Shown here: piece after piece, positions 44,277 through 53,082 of the stretch | Numbering within the stretch: the first letter of the stretch is position 1 | Layout of the letters: every line of letters begins with the position of its first letter | Assembly: GCF_041431415.1 (NCBI RefSeq) | Contig: NZ_CP107845.1 | Location: forward strand, 4,526,001-4,590,000 | Source of the DNA: Streptomyces sp. NBC_00513 | GTDB taxonomy: Bacteria; Actinomycetota; Actinomycetes; Streptomycetales; Streptomycetaceae | DNA length: 64,000 nucleotides | Reading direction: 5' to 3' | The notes under the pieces: generated by a model | What the model was told of the DNA's origin: nothing | Database searches by the model: none | The model's input: the letters and a program-made list of their open reading frames with translations, nothing else | Program-made: the position numbers and the translations under genes

Positions 44277-45476
44277 GTGACCGACCAGGCCGCTCTCCAG
44301 TCTGTCCTCGACCGAGCCGCCGCAGGGGGCCGGATCACCCAGGACGAAGCGCTCGACCTCTACCGGCACGCCCCGCTGCACGCGCTCGGCCAGGCCGCCG
44401 ACGCCGCGCGCCGGCTGCGCTACGCGGGTACGGAGCACATCGCGACGTACATCATCGAGCGCAACATCAACTACACCAACGTGTGCGTCACGGCGTGCAA
44501 GTTCTGCGCCTTCTACGCGGCGCCGAAGGACACCAAGAAGGGCTGGTCCCGCGGCCTCGACGACATCCTGCGCCGCTGCGCGGAGACCGTTGAGCTCGGT
44601 GGCACGCAGATCATGTTCCAGGGCGGGCACCACCCGGACTACGGCGTCGAGTACTACGAGGAACACTTCTCCGCCATCAAGAAGGCGTACCCGCAGCTGG
44701 TCATCCACTCCCTCGGCGCGTCCGAGGTCGAGCACATGGCCCGCATCTCGGGCGTCTCGGCGGAGGAGGCCATCCAGCGCATCCACGCGGCCGGCCTCGA
44801 CTCCTTCGCGGGCGCCGGCGCCGAACTGTTGCCGGCCCGGCCGCGCAAGGCCATCGCCCCGCTCAAGGAGTCCGGCGAGCGCTGGCTGGAGATCATGGAG
44901 ATCGCCCACAAGCTGGGTGTCGAGTCCACCTCCACCATGCTGATGGGCACGGGCGAGACCAACGCCGAGCGCATCGAGCACATCGCGATGATCCGCGACA
45001 CGCAGGACCGCACCGGCGGCTTCCGCGCCTTCATCCCGTACACGTACCAGCCCGAGAACAACCACCTCAAGGGCCGGACCCAGGCGACCATCTTCGAGTA
45101 CCTGCGCATGATCGCCATCGCGCGGCTCTTCCTCGACAACATCGCCCACATCCAGGGCTCCTGGCTGACGGTCGGCAAGGAAGCGGGCCAACTGTCCCTG
45201 CACTACGGCGCGGACGACCTCGGCTCGATCATGCTGGAGGAGAACGTGGTCTCCTCGGCCGGTGCCAAGCACCGCTCGAACCGCATGGAGATCATCGAGC
45301 TGATCCGCAAGGCGGGCCGCACGCCGGCGCAGCGCGCGACGACGTACGAGCACCTCGTCGTGCACGACGACCCGGCGAACGACCCGGTCGACGACCGCGT
45401 CGTCTCCCACATCTCCTCCACCGCCATCGAGGGCGGCACCGCGCACCCCGAGCTGAAGCTCATCTCCTCGAACTGA
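44277..45476 (+). CDS. mqnC: Cyclic dehypoxanthinyl futalosine synthase
   Basis: The 399-residue radical SAM enzyme has C-x3-C-x2-C as CVTACKFC near 72-79, IIERNINYTN before it, and GGTQIMFQGGHHPDYGVE. These are typical of MqnC, which closes the ring of dehypoxanthine futalosine in the menaquinone route. The GTG start at 44277 follows GAAAGG. The next gene starts 13 bases after its stop, so they probably share a transcript. Confidence 0.93.
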   Translation: MTDQAALQSVLDRAAAGGRITQDEALDLYRHAPLHALGQAADAARRLRYAGTEHIATYIIERNINYTNVCVTACKFCAFYAAPKDTKKGWSRGLDDILRRCAETVELGGTQIMFQGGHHPDYGVEYYEEHFSAIKKAYPQLVIHSLGASEVEHMARISGVSAEEAIQRIHAAGLDSFAGAGAELLPARPRKAIAPLKESGERWLEIMEIAHKLGVESTSTMLMGTGETNAERIEHIAMIRDTQDRTGGFRAFIPYTYQPENNHLKGRTQATIFEYLRMIAIARLFLDNIAHIQGSWLTVGKEAGQLSLHYGADDLGSIMLEENVVSSAGAKHRSNRMEIIELIRKAGRTPAQRATTYEHLVVHDDPANDPVDDRVVSHISSTAIEGGTAHPELKLISSN

Positions 45477-45489
45477 CGCCGCCGAACCC

Positions 45490-46152
45490 ATGCTGACGCT
45501 GCACACCGCCGACCTCCTCGTCGCCGGACCGGGTTCGACCCCGCTCCCCGGCGGCGCGGTGCTCGTCGAGGGCGACCGGATCGCCGGGGTGGGCCCGTAC
45601 GAGGAGCTCGCCGCGGCGCATCCGCACGCCCGGGTCCGGCGCTGGCCCGGGGTGTTGACCCCGGGGCTGCTGGTGCGCGGCGCGGACGAGTTGCTGGAGC
45701 GCACGTACTACCCGGACGACCCGTACGAGGTCGCCGAACTCGGCGCCGACCCGATCGGCGGGCAGGCCCTGGCCGCTCTCACGATGACCGAGTCCCGGTG
45801 GGGCAACAGCGCCCGGCGCGGGACGCAGAGACTCCTGGCGCGCGGGGTGGTGGCGGTGACCGGCCGGTTCACGATCCCGTCGGTGCGGACCGCGGTGGTG
45901 CGGTCGGGTCTGGCGGTCCTGCCGCCGGCGGCGCGCGCCCAAGGGTCGCGGGGGGCGGAGCGGGAAGCCTCCCTGGACCCGTTCGCCGGGCGGGACGCGG
46001 CCGAACAGGCCTTCCACGGAGCCCTGGAGCCCGACGCCCCGGCCCGATTCGCGGTGTTCGCGGCGGCCGACCCGGCGGAACTGCTCACCCTGGGCGCGAC
46101 GAGCTGTGTGGCCACGGTCATCGGGGGACGGCTGCTGCACCGCCGTCGCTGA
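45490..46152 (+). CDS. Imidazolonepropionase-like protein of the mqn locus
   Basis: The 220-residue protein resembles the beta-sandwich edge of amidohydrolases: GAVLVEGDRIAGVGPYEEL (about 23-41), VLTPGLLVRGADELLE in the place of the metal motif, and VATVIGGRLLHRR at the end. The metal-binding H-x-H is missing, so it is unlikely to hydrolyse as such. It follows mqnC by 13 bases and may act in the futalosine pathway, possibly as a helper or a degenerate deaminase. The role is unproven. Confidence 0.65.
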   Translation: MLTLHTADLLVAGPGSTPLPGGAVLVEGDRIAGVGPYEELAAAHPHARVRRWPGVLTPGLLVRGADELLERTYYPDDPYEVAELGADPIGGQALAALTMTESRWGNSARRGTQRLLARGVVAVTGRFTIPSVRTAVVRSGLAVLPPAARAQGSRGAEREASLDPFAGRDAAEQAFHGALEPDAPARFAVFAAADPAELLTLGATSCVATVIGGRLLHRRR

Positions 46153-46462
46153 CGTCCCCGGACACGGTGTCGTCGGGCACGTCGTCGTCGAGCCGGCCGC
46201 CCTCGCGGGCGAGGGCGGCCAGCAGGCAGACCTGGAGGCGACTCACCCCGCCGAGCTTGTTCCGGATGTTCAGCACGTGGAACTTGACGGTGCTGACGGA
46301 CAGTTGCAGCGTCGCGGCCAGCTCCGCGTTCGAGGCGCCGGTGGCCAGCCACAGGAACACCGCCGACTCCTGGTCGGTGAGGTGGACCCGCGGCGGCGCC
46401 TGCGGGGCGTGGGAGGGGAACCACGACGGGACGCTGAAGCTGACGCTGCGCACGGTTTCCAC
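46118..46462 (-). CDS. LuxR-type helix-turn-helix regulator
   Basis: The 114-residue protein carries only the LuxR DNA-binding domain: LTDQESAVFLWLATGASNAELAATLQLSVSTVKFHVLNIRNKLG (about 29-73, split here by text only). No receiver domain is present. The start is GTG 46462, after a GGGGGG-like site. Its last codons overlap the 3' end of the previous, convergent gene by 35 bases. The target is unknown. Confidence 0.75.
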   Translation of the reverse strand: METVRSVSFSVPSWFPSHAPQAPPRVHLTDQESAVFLWLATGASNAELAATLQLSVSTVKFHVLNIRNKLGGVSRLQVCLLAALAREGGRLDDDVPDDTVSGDVSDGGAAAVPR

Positions 46463-46497
46463 CCCTTGCCCCCCGGCCGACGCGCTCGGCCCCCTGC

Positions 46498-47427
46498 CTA
46501 AGGGACGTTCGGGCCGGCCAGGTAGGTTCCGGCGGCGTCGAACGGCCAGGCGTTGGCCTTGCAGCCGAGCAGGCCCTTGATCTGTTGCATCATCGCGGGC
46601 GCCTGCTTGCCGGGGCCGGGGCAGGTCTCGTGCTCGCGGCCGAGTTCGTGGCCCACCTCGTGGTTGACGATCAGGGCCCGGTACTCCTCGACGGGGCCGT
46701 CGAACTGGGGCGACCCCTCCTGCCAGCGCTTGAGGTTCACCACGACGGTGTGACCGGCGCGACAGTTGGTCTCGCCGATCAGCTCGGGCGTGACGACCTC
46801 GCACAGCCGGTCGGTGGTGGTGGGGGTGGCGATCTTCACGGTGAAGTCCACCGGTTGCCCGGGGCCGACGAGCCGGAACCCGTACGCGGGATCACGGGTC
46901 CAGCCGCGCGGGTCCCCGAGGATCGCCTCGACGGACCTGGCCGCGGCCTCCGGGTCGACTCCGCTGCCCTGCTCGACCTCGGCCCGCCAGCGCAGCGCGC
47001 GCCCCTTGCCCTGGGGCGAGCCGGAGGCGGTGGACGCGGCGAAGACCCCGGGCCCGGTGGCCGGAACGGACGGGGACGGCTTCGCCGGGGGCGAGCCCTT
47101 CGGCGTGCCCTTGGCCTCGGGCTTCGGCGAGGCCGCCGGGGAGGAGGCCGGCGGCTTGGTCCGCCCGCCGTCCGGGGCCGGCTCGGAGCCGCCGTCGGGC
47201 GTGGGTCCGCCCGCTTCGGCCTCCCGGGTGGGGGCGGACGCGGCCGGTCGGTCGTCCGCGACCGCGGCGGTCCCGTCCTGCGGGCGCAGGGTGTAGGCGG
47301 TCACACAGGCGACGGCGATTGCCGCGGAGCCGATGAGGGTACGGTGCAGTCGTCGCCGCCGTTCGGCGGCCCGGCGCAGGGCGCGCACGTCACCGCGGGA
47401 ACGTCTGGTCGGATGGCCTTCCGGCAT
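46498..47427 (-). CDS. DUF3152 secreted protein with a metzincin-like zinc motif
   Basis: The 309-residue protein has an N-terminal Arg-rich segment, one membrane helix (about 28-46), a long Pro/Ala/Gly/Ser linker (about 55-130) and a C-terminal DUF3152 domain. The domain contains [11 protein letters not shown] (near 256-266), which matches the H-E-x-x-H-x-x-G-x-x-H zinc motif of metzincins, and four cysteines. A secreted or surface metallopeptidase is likely; the family is not characterised to my knowledge. It is divergent from menG. Confidence 0.75.
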   Translation of the reverse strand: MPEGHPTRRSRGDVRALRRAAERRRRLHRTLIGSAAIAVACVTAYTLRPQDGTAAVADDRPAASAPTREAEAGGPTPDGGSEPAPDGGRTKPPASSPAASPKPEAKGTPKGSPPAKPSPSVPATGPGVFAASTASGSPQGKGRALRWRAEVEQGSGVDPEAAARSVEAILGDPRGWTRDPAYGFRLVGPGQPVDFTVKIATPTTTDRLCEVVTPELIGETNCRAGHTVVVNLKRWQEGSPQFDGPVEEYRALIVNHEVGHELGREHETCPGPGKQAPAMMQQIKGLLGCKANAWPFDAAGTYLAGPNVP

Positions 47428-47671
47428 GCAGGAGCTTTCTGTTCGCGTGGTCCACGTCGTCCACGAGCGGGCATTTCATGCGCTTCGTCGACGAACATGG
47501 CTTTTGTCCGACCCGTTTCGAGTCACACGCGCACCAGTCAAAGCCGATCCGGCCATCACGCGTAACTGTCCTTCGGGTCAGTTGTGCCCCCGGCGGGTGG
47601 CGCCGGGTCCGCCTGCGAGAATGGCAGCCAGACCCGCATCGCACCGCATCGCACCCGAGGGGCCCACGCCA

Positions 47672-48364
47672 GTGACCAGCGCTTCCCTGGACAAGCAGCC
47701 GCACGAAGTCGCCTCCATGTTCGACGGGCTGGCGGCGAACTACGACCTCGTCAACGACGTGCTCTCCCTCGGTCAGGCCCGCCTGTGGCGCAAGGAGGTC
47801 GCCAAGGCCGTCGGCGCCCGCCCCGGACACACGATCCTCGACCTGGCCGCCGGAACCGCGACCTCCTCGCTGCCCTTCGCCGCGACCGGCGCGTACGTCG
47901 TCCCCTGCGACTTCTCGCTCGGCATGCTCCAGGAGGGCAAGAAGCGGCACTCCTGGCTGCCGCTGACCGCCGGCGACGCGACGAAGCTGCCGTTCAAGGA
48001 CGACACCTTCGACACCGTGACGATCTCCTTCGGGCTGCGCAACGTCCAGGACACCGACACCGCCCTGCGCGAGCTGTACCGCGTCACGAAGCCCGGCGGC
48101 CAGGTCGTCATCTGCGAGTTCTCGCAGCCCACCTGGGCGCCGTTCCGGACGGTCTACACCGAGTACCTGATGCGCGCCCTCCCGCCGGTGGCCCGCGCCA
48201 TGTCACCCAACCCCGACGCGTACGTGTACCTCGCCGAGTCCATCCGCGCCTGGCCCGACCAGCCGGAACTCGCCGCGCTCCTGCAGAAGGCCGGCTGGTC
48301 CAAGGTCGCGTGGCGCAACCTCAGCGGCGGCATCGTGGCCCTGCACCGCGGCATCAAGGCGTAG
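47672..48364 (+). CDS. menG: Demethylmenaquinone methyltransferase
   Basis: The 230-residue SAM-dependent enzyme of the UbiE/MenG family shows [10 protein letters not shown] (SAM motif I, about 48-57), [14 protein letters not shown] and FGLRNVQD (about 113-120), and [19 protein letters not shown] (about 136-154). It methylates demethylmenaquinone, the final step of menaquinone synthesis. I start it at GTG 47672, since the longer upstream frame lacks family similarity. It follows the same direction as the glutaminase gene (six bases apart). Confidence 0.92.
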   Translation: MTSASLDKQPHEVASMFDGLAANYDLVNDVLSLGQARLWRKEVAKAVGARPGHTILDLAAGTATSSLPFAATGAYVVPCDFSLGMLQEGKKRHSWLPLTAGDATKLPFKDDTFDTVTISFGLRNVQDTDTALRELYRVTKPGGQVVICEFSQPTWAPFRTVYTEYLMRALPPVARAMSPNPDAYVYLAESIRAWPDQPELAALLQKAGWSKVAWRNLSGGIVALHRGIKA

Positions 48365-48370
48365 GACACG

Positions 48371-49372
48371 ATGCCCGCCGCGCCCGTCGACGACGCGCCC
48401 CCGGGCGCCGCGCCCTCCGGCCCCGCGTTCCTCGGCCCGGAACCCTCCGAGACCGTGCGCTTCGACTACCAGGGACTGCTGGAGCGGATCGCGGCCGACA
48501 TCGCGCCGGTGATCGGCCGCGGCACCCCGGCCGAGTACATCCCGGCGCTGGCGTCCGTGGACCCGGCACAGTTCGGGATGGCCGTCGTCGACCTCGAAGG
48601 CAACGCGTACGGGGTGGGGGACTGGCAGGTCCCCTTCTCCACCCAGTCCATCACCAAGGTCTTCGCGCTCGCCCTGGCCCTCGCGGAGGGCGGCGACAGC
48701 CTGTGGGAACGGGTCGGCCGGGAACCCTCCGGCAACCCGTTCAACTCGCTCGTACAGCTGGAGTACGAGAACGGCATCCCCCGCAACCCGTTCATCAACG
48801 CGGGCGCCCTCGTCGTCACCGACCGGCTCCAGACCCTGACGGGCGACGCGAGCAGCGAACTCCTGCAGTTCCTGCGGGACGAGAGCGAGAACCCGGCCAT
48901 AGGGTTCGACGCCGAAGTGGCCGCCTCCGAGCAGGCGCACGGCGACCGCAACGCGGCCGTCGCCCACTTCATGGCCTCCTACGGCAACATCGACAACCCC
49001 GTACCGGCCCTGCTGGAGCACTACTTCTGGCAGTGCTCCATCGAGATGACCTGCGCCGACCTGGCCCGCGCCGGACGCGTACTGGCCCGGCACGGGCTGC
49101 GCGCCGACGGCACGCGCCTGCTGACGCGCAGCGAGGCCAAGCAGATCAACGCGGTGATGCTGACCTGCGGCACCTACGACGCGGCAGGCGAGTTCGCCTA
49201 CCGCGTCGGCCTGCCCGGCAAGAGCGGGGTGGGCGGCGGGATCGTCGCCGTCGTCCCCGGCCGGTGCTCGATCGCGGTGTGGAGCCCGGGGCTCGACGCC
49301 CAGGGGAACTCGGTCGCGGGTGTGGCGGCCCTCGACCGCTTCACGACGCTGACCGGCCTGTCGGTCTTCTGA
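48371..49372 (+). CDS. glsA: Glutaminase A
   Basis: The 333-residue protein has the serine-dependent glutaminase motif STQSITK (S-x-x-K, near 92-98), VDLEGNAYGVGD before it, and GIPRNPFINAGAL (about 138-150), with GLPGKSGVGGGIVAVVPG at the C-terminal side. It converts glutamine to glutamate and ammonia. The first 30 residues are Pro/Ala-rich. It begins six bases after menG, so the two may be co-transcribed although the functions differ. Confidence 0.9.
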   Translation: MPAAPVDDAPPGAAPSGPAFLGPEPSETVRFDYQGLLERIAADIAPVIGRGTPAEYIPALASVDPAQFGMAVVDLEGNAYGVGDWQVPFSTQSITKVFALALALAEGGDSLWERVGREPSGNPFNSLVQLEYENGIPRNPFINAGALVVTDRLQTLTGDASSELLQFLRDESENPAIGFDAEVAASEQAHGDRNAAVAHFMASYGNIDNPVPALLEHYFWQCSIEMTCADLARAGRVLARHGLRADGTRLLTRSEAKQINAVMLTCGTYDAAGEFAYRVGLPGKSGVGGGIVAVVPGRCSIAVWSPGLDAQGNSVAGVAALDRFTTLTGLSVF

Positions 49373-49393
49373 CCGGCGGATCCGGGCCGGCGT

Positions 49394-49912
49394 CTACAGC
49401 GACAGCGCGTAGCGGCGGGCCGGGTTCCCGTCCGGCATCGTGGACTCCTCGTCCAGGTCCATCCCGAGCCGCTCCGCGACCGCCACCGAACGCACGTTCC
49501 GGGCGTCGATCATCGCCACCACGCGCGGCACGCCGGCCGCCCGTACCCGCTCCAGCGTGGCCAGCGCGGACGCGTACGCGTACCCACGGCCCCAGGCGGA
49601 GCGCCCCAGCCGCCAGCCGATCTCGATCTCCCCGACCGGCCCCCACTCCTTCTCGGCGGGCCACGGCTGCGCACCGGTGAAACCGATCACGGCGCCCTCC
49701 TCGTCCAGCAGGGTCCACAGGCAGTAGCCGAGCCGGGCGTCGTGCAACCGCTGGCGGGCGGTGAACTCCTCGTACATGGACAGCTCGGCGGGGCCACCGA
49801 GGAACTCCATCACCTCCGTGTCGGCGAAGACCTGGTGCCAGGCACGGGCGTCCTCGTCGATGGGCACGCGCAACTGCACGGTGGGAAGCGGCCGGGCGGG
49901 CGAGGTGGTCAT
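49394..49912 (-). CDS. GNAT-family N-acetyltransferase
   Basis: The 172-residue protein has the GNAT core: LWTLLDEEGAVIGFTGAQPW, EIEIGWRLGRSAWGRGYAYASALATLE (motif A with the acetyl-CoA loop, about 93-119) and DARNVRSVAVAERLGM (about 137-152). It matches the RimJ/RimL-like group. The acetylated substrate is unknown. It converges on glsA with 21 bases between. Confidence 0.82.
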   Translation of the reverse strand: MTTSPARPLPTVQLRVPIDEDARAWHQVFADTEVMEFLGGPAELSMYEEFTARQRLHDARLGYCLWTLLDEEGAVIGFTGAQPWPAEKEWGPVGEIEIGWRLGRSAWGRGYAYASALATLERVRAAGVPRVVAMIDARNVRSVAVAERLGMDLDEESTMPDGNPARRYALSL

Positions 49913-50009
49913 CGGAGGCACCCTTCGGATCGTGATCTCTCTCGCTGCATAGACTGCACGTGTCCGGTGCCGTTGGGCACCCTTTATCGAGCCTTCGGGA
50001 GACCCCGCA

Positions 50010-51293
50010 GTGACCGAGCCCCTCTCCGAACACTCCGCGGACGTGATCGTCGTCGGGGCCGGGCCCGCCGGCTCGACCACCGCGTACTACCTCGCCAAGG
50101 CCGGATTGGACGTCCTGCTCCTGGAGAAGACCTCCTTCCCCCGCGAGAAGGTCTGCGGCGACGGCCTGACCCCGCGCGCCACCAAGCAACTGGTCGCCAT
50201 GGGCATCGACGTCTCCGAGGAGGCCGGCTGGCTCCGCAACAAGGGCCTGCGGATCATCGGCGGCGGGCAGCGGCTCCAGCTGGACTGGCCGGAACTCGCC
50301 TCCTTCCCGGACTACGGACTCGTCCGCAAGCGCGACGACTTCGACGAGACCCTGGCCCGCCAGGCCCAGAAGGCGGGCGCCCGCCTCTACGAGCGCTGCA
50401 ACGTCGGCGAACCCGTCCGCGACCCGCGCACCGGCCACATCACCGGCGTGCAGGCGAAGCTCGGCGAGGAGAAGACCCCCGTCACCTTCAGCGCCCCGCT
50501 GGTCGTCGCGGCCGACGGAAACTCCTCGCGGATCTCCCTCGCGATGGGCCTGCACCGCCGCGAGGACCGCCCGATGGGTGTCGCCGTCCGTACGTACTTC
50601 ACCTCGCCCCGTCACGACGACGACTACCTGGAGTCCTGGCTGGAGCTGTGGGACCGGCGCGGCGCGCAGGACCGGCTGCTGCCCGGCTACGGCTGGATCT
50701 TCGGCATGGGCGACGGCACGTCCAACGTCGGCCTGGGCATCCTCAACTCCTCCTCCGCGTTCAAGGAGCTGGACTGGCGCGAGGTCCTCAAGGCCTGGTG
50801 CGCGTCCATGCCGGAGGACTGGGGCTACACCCCCGAGAACATGACGCAGCCGATCCGCGGCGCGGCCCTGCCGATGGCCTTCAACCGCCAACCCCACTAC
50901 ACCAAGGGCCTGCTGCTCGTCGGCGACGCCGGCGGTCTCGTCAACCCGTTCAACGGCGAGGGTATCGCCTACGCGATGGAGTCCGGCCAGATCGCCGCCG
51001 AGGTCATCGTCCAGGCACACGCCCGCGCCACCCCGGCCCAGCGCGAACTGGCCCTGCACAACTACCCGAAGGTCCTCAAGGAGACGTACGGCGGCTACTA
51101 CACGCTGGGCCGCGCCTTCGTGAAGCTGATCGGCAACCCGAAGGTCATGAAGATCGCCGCACAGCGCGGTCTGACCCACCCGGTGCTGATGCGCTTCACG
51201 CTCAAGATGCTGGCCAACCTGACCGACCCCACGGGCGGCGACGCGATGGACCGCGTCATCAACGGCCTCTCGAAGGTGGCGCCGAAGGCCTGA
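50010..51293 (+). CDS. Geranylgeranyl reductase family protein, MenJ-like
   Basis: The 427-residue flavoprotein has GAGPAGSTTAYYLAKAG (FAD motif, about 16-32), EKTSFPREKVCGDGL (the family's PxxYxWC-like region) and LLVGDAGGLVNPFNGEGIAYAMESG (about 304-330). In mycobacteria the related MenJ saturates one isoprene unit of menaquinone, giving MK-9(H2)-type quinones. The setting near menG and nuo supports that role here. The start is GTG 50010, and a strong terminator follows. Confidence 0.85.
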   Translation: MTEPLSEHSADVIVVGAGPAGSTTAYYLAKAGLDVLLLEKTSFPREKVCGDGLTPRATKQLVAMGIDVSEEAGWLRNKGLRIIGGGQRLQLDWPELASFPDYGLVRKRDDFDETLARQAQKAGARLYERCNVGEPVRDPRTGHITGVQAKLGEEKTPVTFSAPLVVAADGNSSRISLAMGLHRREDRPMGVAVRTYFTSPRHDDDYLESWLELWDRRGAQDRLLPGYGWIFGMGDGTSNVGLGILNSSSAFKELDWREVLKAWCASMPEDWGYTPENMTQPIRGAALPMAFNRQPHYTKGLLLVGDAGGLVNPFNGEGIAYAMESGQIAAEVIVQAHARATPAQRELALHNYPKVLKETYGGYYTLGRAFVKLIGNPKVMKIAAQRGLTHPVLMRFTLKMLANLTDPTGGDAMDRVINGLSKVAPKA

Positions 51294-51299
51294 TCGCGA

Positions 51300-51340
51300 C
51301 GGGCCGGGCCGCTCGTCGGGTAGTCGAGCGGCCCGGCCCG
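51300..51340. terminator. Strong terminator after the MenJ-like gene
   Basis: CGGGCCGGGCCGCTCG (51300-51315) pairs perfectly with CGAGCGGCCCGGCCCG (51325-51340) around nine bases. It also lies just after the antitoxin-like gene that reads the other way. Confidence 0.88.
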
Positions 51341-51363
51341 TGGAGTGATCTTGAGGTGCCTAC

Positions 51364-51609
51364 TCACCACTCCAGTTCCGCCTGCCGCCGCGCTTCCGCG
51401 GAGACGAGGCCGAACGCCATGCGGTCGGCAGCCACTACCTCACGGAGCCTCTGTGCGGCGAGCCGCTTCTCCAGGGCTTCGGCCACGACGGAGGGGGAGC
51501 CGCTCTTGCCGGTGCGCTCCTCGACTTCCTCGATCAACGGTTGCGCCGGCGACACGGATCTCCTGCCTGCCCGCCCGGCGGCCTGGTGGTGGGCTCCATG
51601 GCTGCTCAT
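51364..51609 (-). CDS. Antitoxin-like small protein
   Basis: The 81-residue protein (from MSSHGAHH) has a helical, charged core (PLIEEVEERTGKSGSPSVVAEALEKRLAAQRLREVV) and an E/A-rich C-terminus, a form common in type II antitoxins. No toxin gene is next to it; the gene downstream ends in a terminator and the upstream region is degraded. A palindrome TACCG-G-CGGTA and an inverted repeat CCACCTCGG...CCAAGGTGG (51653-51676) lie before the start and may be an operator. A start at 51657 is also possible. Confidence 0.5.
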   Translation of the reverse strand: MSSHGAHHQAAGRAGRRSVSPAQPLIEEVEERTGKSGSPSVVAEALEKRLAAQRLREVVAADRMAFGLVSAEARRQAELEW

Positions 51610-51760
51610 ACCTGAAACGTAATACCGCCGGTAGGGAATCTCCTGGTCGACCTCCACCTCGGTGGAACCAAGGTGGCCCCGAAGACCCGATCATTCAGCC
51701 GAGTTGGCGGGACAGCCGCTGAACCGCAGGCGGCGCGCGAGCGGGGCGTTGTCCACGGCG

Positions 51761-52330
51761 TCAGATGGGGAGCGTCCAGCTTGGCCCGTGCGGCAGGTCG
51801 AGCCAGACCTTCTGTGCGTCTGACGTGATCGTCATTCCGAAGGCGGACAGGTGTGGCGAGCCGTGGCTCCGCCACTGCATGAGCGCGTCCTCGATGGTGC
51901 TCCACAGGTCGAGCGGACCGCGCCGGACGACGGTCCAGCCCTTCCCGTCGGCCGCCGGTCGCGTTCGGGCCCGCGAACCAGTGGCCACGTCGAGCAGGAT
52001 CTGTTCGTTCCCCATGCCGAGGCGCTCGGCCGAGGGTGCGGCGAGCTGTCCGACGAATCGACCGGTCCAGTCGTCGAGCAGGGCGGGGTCGATCCGGCTC
52101 GGCCGCTCTTCCCCGGGCAGTAGCTCGAACGGTCCGTGCGGCGGCCGGTCATGGGGGCGAGCGATCATGAAGGAGGTGTATCCGGGCAGGAAGCGGCCTT
52201 CCGCGACTCCGTTCGCCTCGACCGTGAGGCGAACGAGCCCGTGCGCGACGCCCCAGCCGGACAGGGTGACGAGCAGCGTCCCCCCGGTGTCGATCTGCCG
52301 GAGCAGGCCGTAGGAGAGAAGGCGACGGGG
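51761..52330 (-). pseudogene. C-terminal remnant of a RiPP-type protein-isoaspartate methyltransferase
   Basis: Read on the minus strand, the fragment runs from about 52330 to the stop at 51761. It contains GGTLLVTLSGWGVAHGLVRL, then GRFLPGYTSFMIARPH, RIDPALLDDWTGRFVGQL and LDVATGSRARTRP. These match, from memory, the C-terminal part of the methyltransferase found with ATP-grasp peptide maturases (and related FxLD/lanthipeptide systems). The SAM-binding N-terminal half is missing. There is a usable ATG at 52168 (MIARPHDR), but that would lack any catalytic core. No ATP-grasp or precursor gene remains nearby. Confidence 0.6.
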
Positions 52331-52344
52331 ACCGGTGAGCAGCT

Positions 52345-52662
52345 GATCAGGCTTTGGTCCAGGCGCCAGTCGAGGTGATCGCCGTCGGTGTCGATCCGGC
52401 TCGCGAAGACCTCTTCCCCGACGGCGGCGAGCCGAATACCGAGGCCCGAGTGTTCGTGTGCGTCATGGATGACGAGGCCGGCAACCCGCTGCCCGCGGAA
52501 CTCCCCGAGATGTCGACCACCGGCCAGAGCCGGCGAGGGCTGCGGCTGATCGCCGAGTACGCCGAAGGCTGGGACGTGATCCAGGGGAACGGGCCGCACA
52601 AGACGGTGTGGTTCAGCCTGGCGGTCGAGAACCGGGTGGGAACGAGCGAGGCGAGCAGGTGA
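52345..52662 (+). pseudogene. 5'-truncated anti-sigma-type ATP-binding protein
   Basis: From a stop at 52336 the frame opens as ...QAPVEVIAVGVDPARE and ends with GQSRRGLRLIAEYAEGWDVIQGNGPHKTVWFSL, which is the G2 box and last strand of an RsbW-like HATPase. The N box and helix 1 are absent, so it begins in mid-domain. The only start is TTG 52354, with no good ribosome site. It is probably a remnant, cut at the same point as the methyltransferase fragment that faces away from it. Confidence 0.55.
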
Positions 52663-52670
52663 CCCTCGGG

Positions 52671-53036
52671 TCAGTCCGCGGGCGGGCGGGCGGGGGCGTG
52701 CGCCGAGCGGGCCGGTCCGTCGGGGGAGCCTCCGCTCCGGGCCGGGGTGGTCCGGTCGGGGTGGCCGTCCGCGCACCCGTCCTCGTACGGAGCGCCGTGC
52801 ACGGTCCGCACGCAGCGGGCCAACAGCACCACCCCGCACACCAGCAGGGCGACCGAGGCCGTCCAACCGAGCCCGAGCGTGACGGGGTGCCCCGGCTTCG
52901 CCCAGGGGCGGGCGGTGGTCAGCAACCAGCCACCGACCGCGAGCAGGGCCAGACCCGCGGCGGCGGGCAACGCGGTGGGGTCCCCGGTGCCGCGGTCGGC
53001 GACCTCGGCGTCCTCGGCGGGCCGTCGGGTGAGCAC
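52671..53036 (-). CDS. Small membrane protein
   Basis: The 121-residue protein has two hydrophobic helices, LPAAAGLALLAVGGWLL (about 23-39) and LGWTASVALLVCGVVLLAR (about 55-73), then a polar tail rich in Asp, Arg, Ser and Pro. It begins at GTG 53036. It lies just after the second ABC cassette on the same strand (47 bases past the permease stop) and might belong to that operon. No family is recognised. Confidence 0.55.
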   Translation of the reverse strand: MLTRRPAEDAEVADRGTGDPTALPAAAGLALLAVGGWLLTTARPWAKPGHPVTLGLGWTASVALLVCGVVLLARCVRTVHGAPYEDGCADGHPDRTTPARSGGSPDGPARSAHAPARPPAD

Positions 53037-53082
53037 GGGACCACCACCTCCAGGGTCGTTGACGGTCGGGCGAGCGCCCCGA

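Noticed and set aside
42235..44280. A long plus-strand frame starting with ERPT tetrapeptide repeats
   Set aside because: It is a shadow of the kinase gene in another frame; the repeats come from the 12-bp DNA array.
51364..51609. A complete toxin-antitoxin pair
   Set aside because: Only an antitoxin-like gene is present; neither side has a toxin-like gene.
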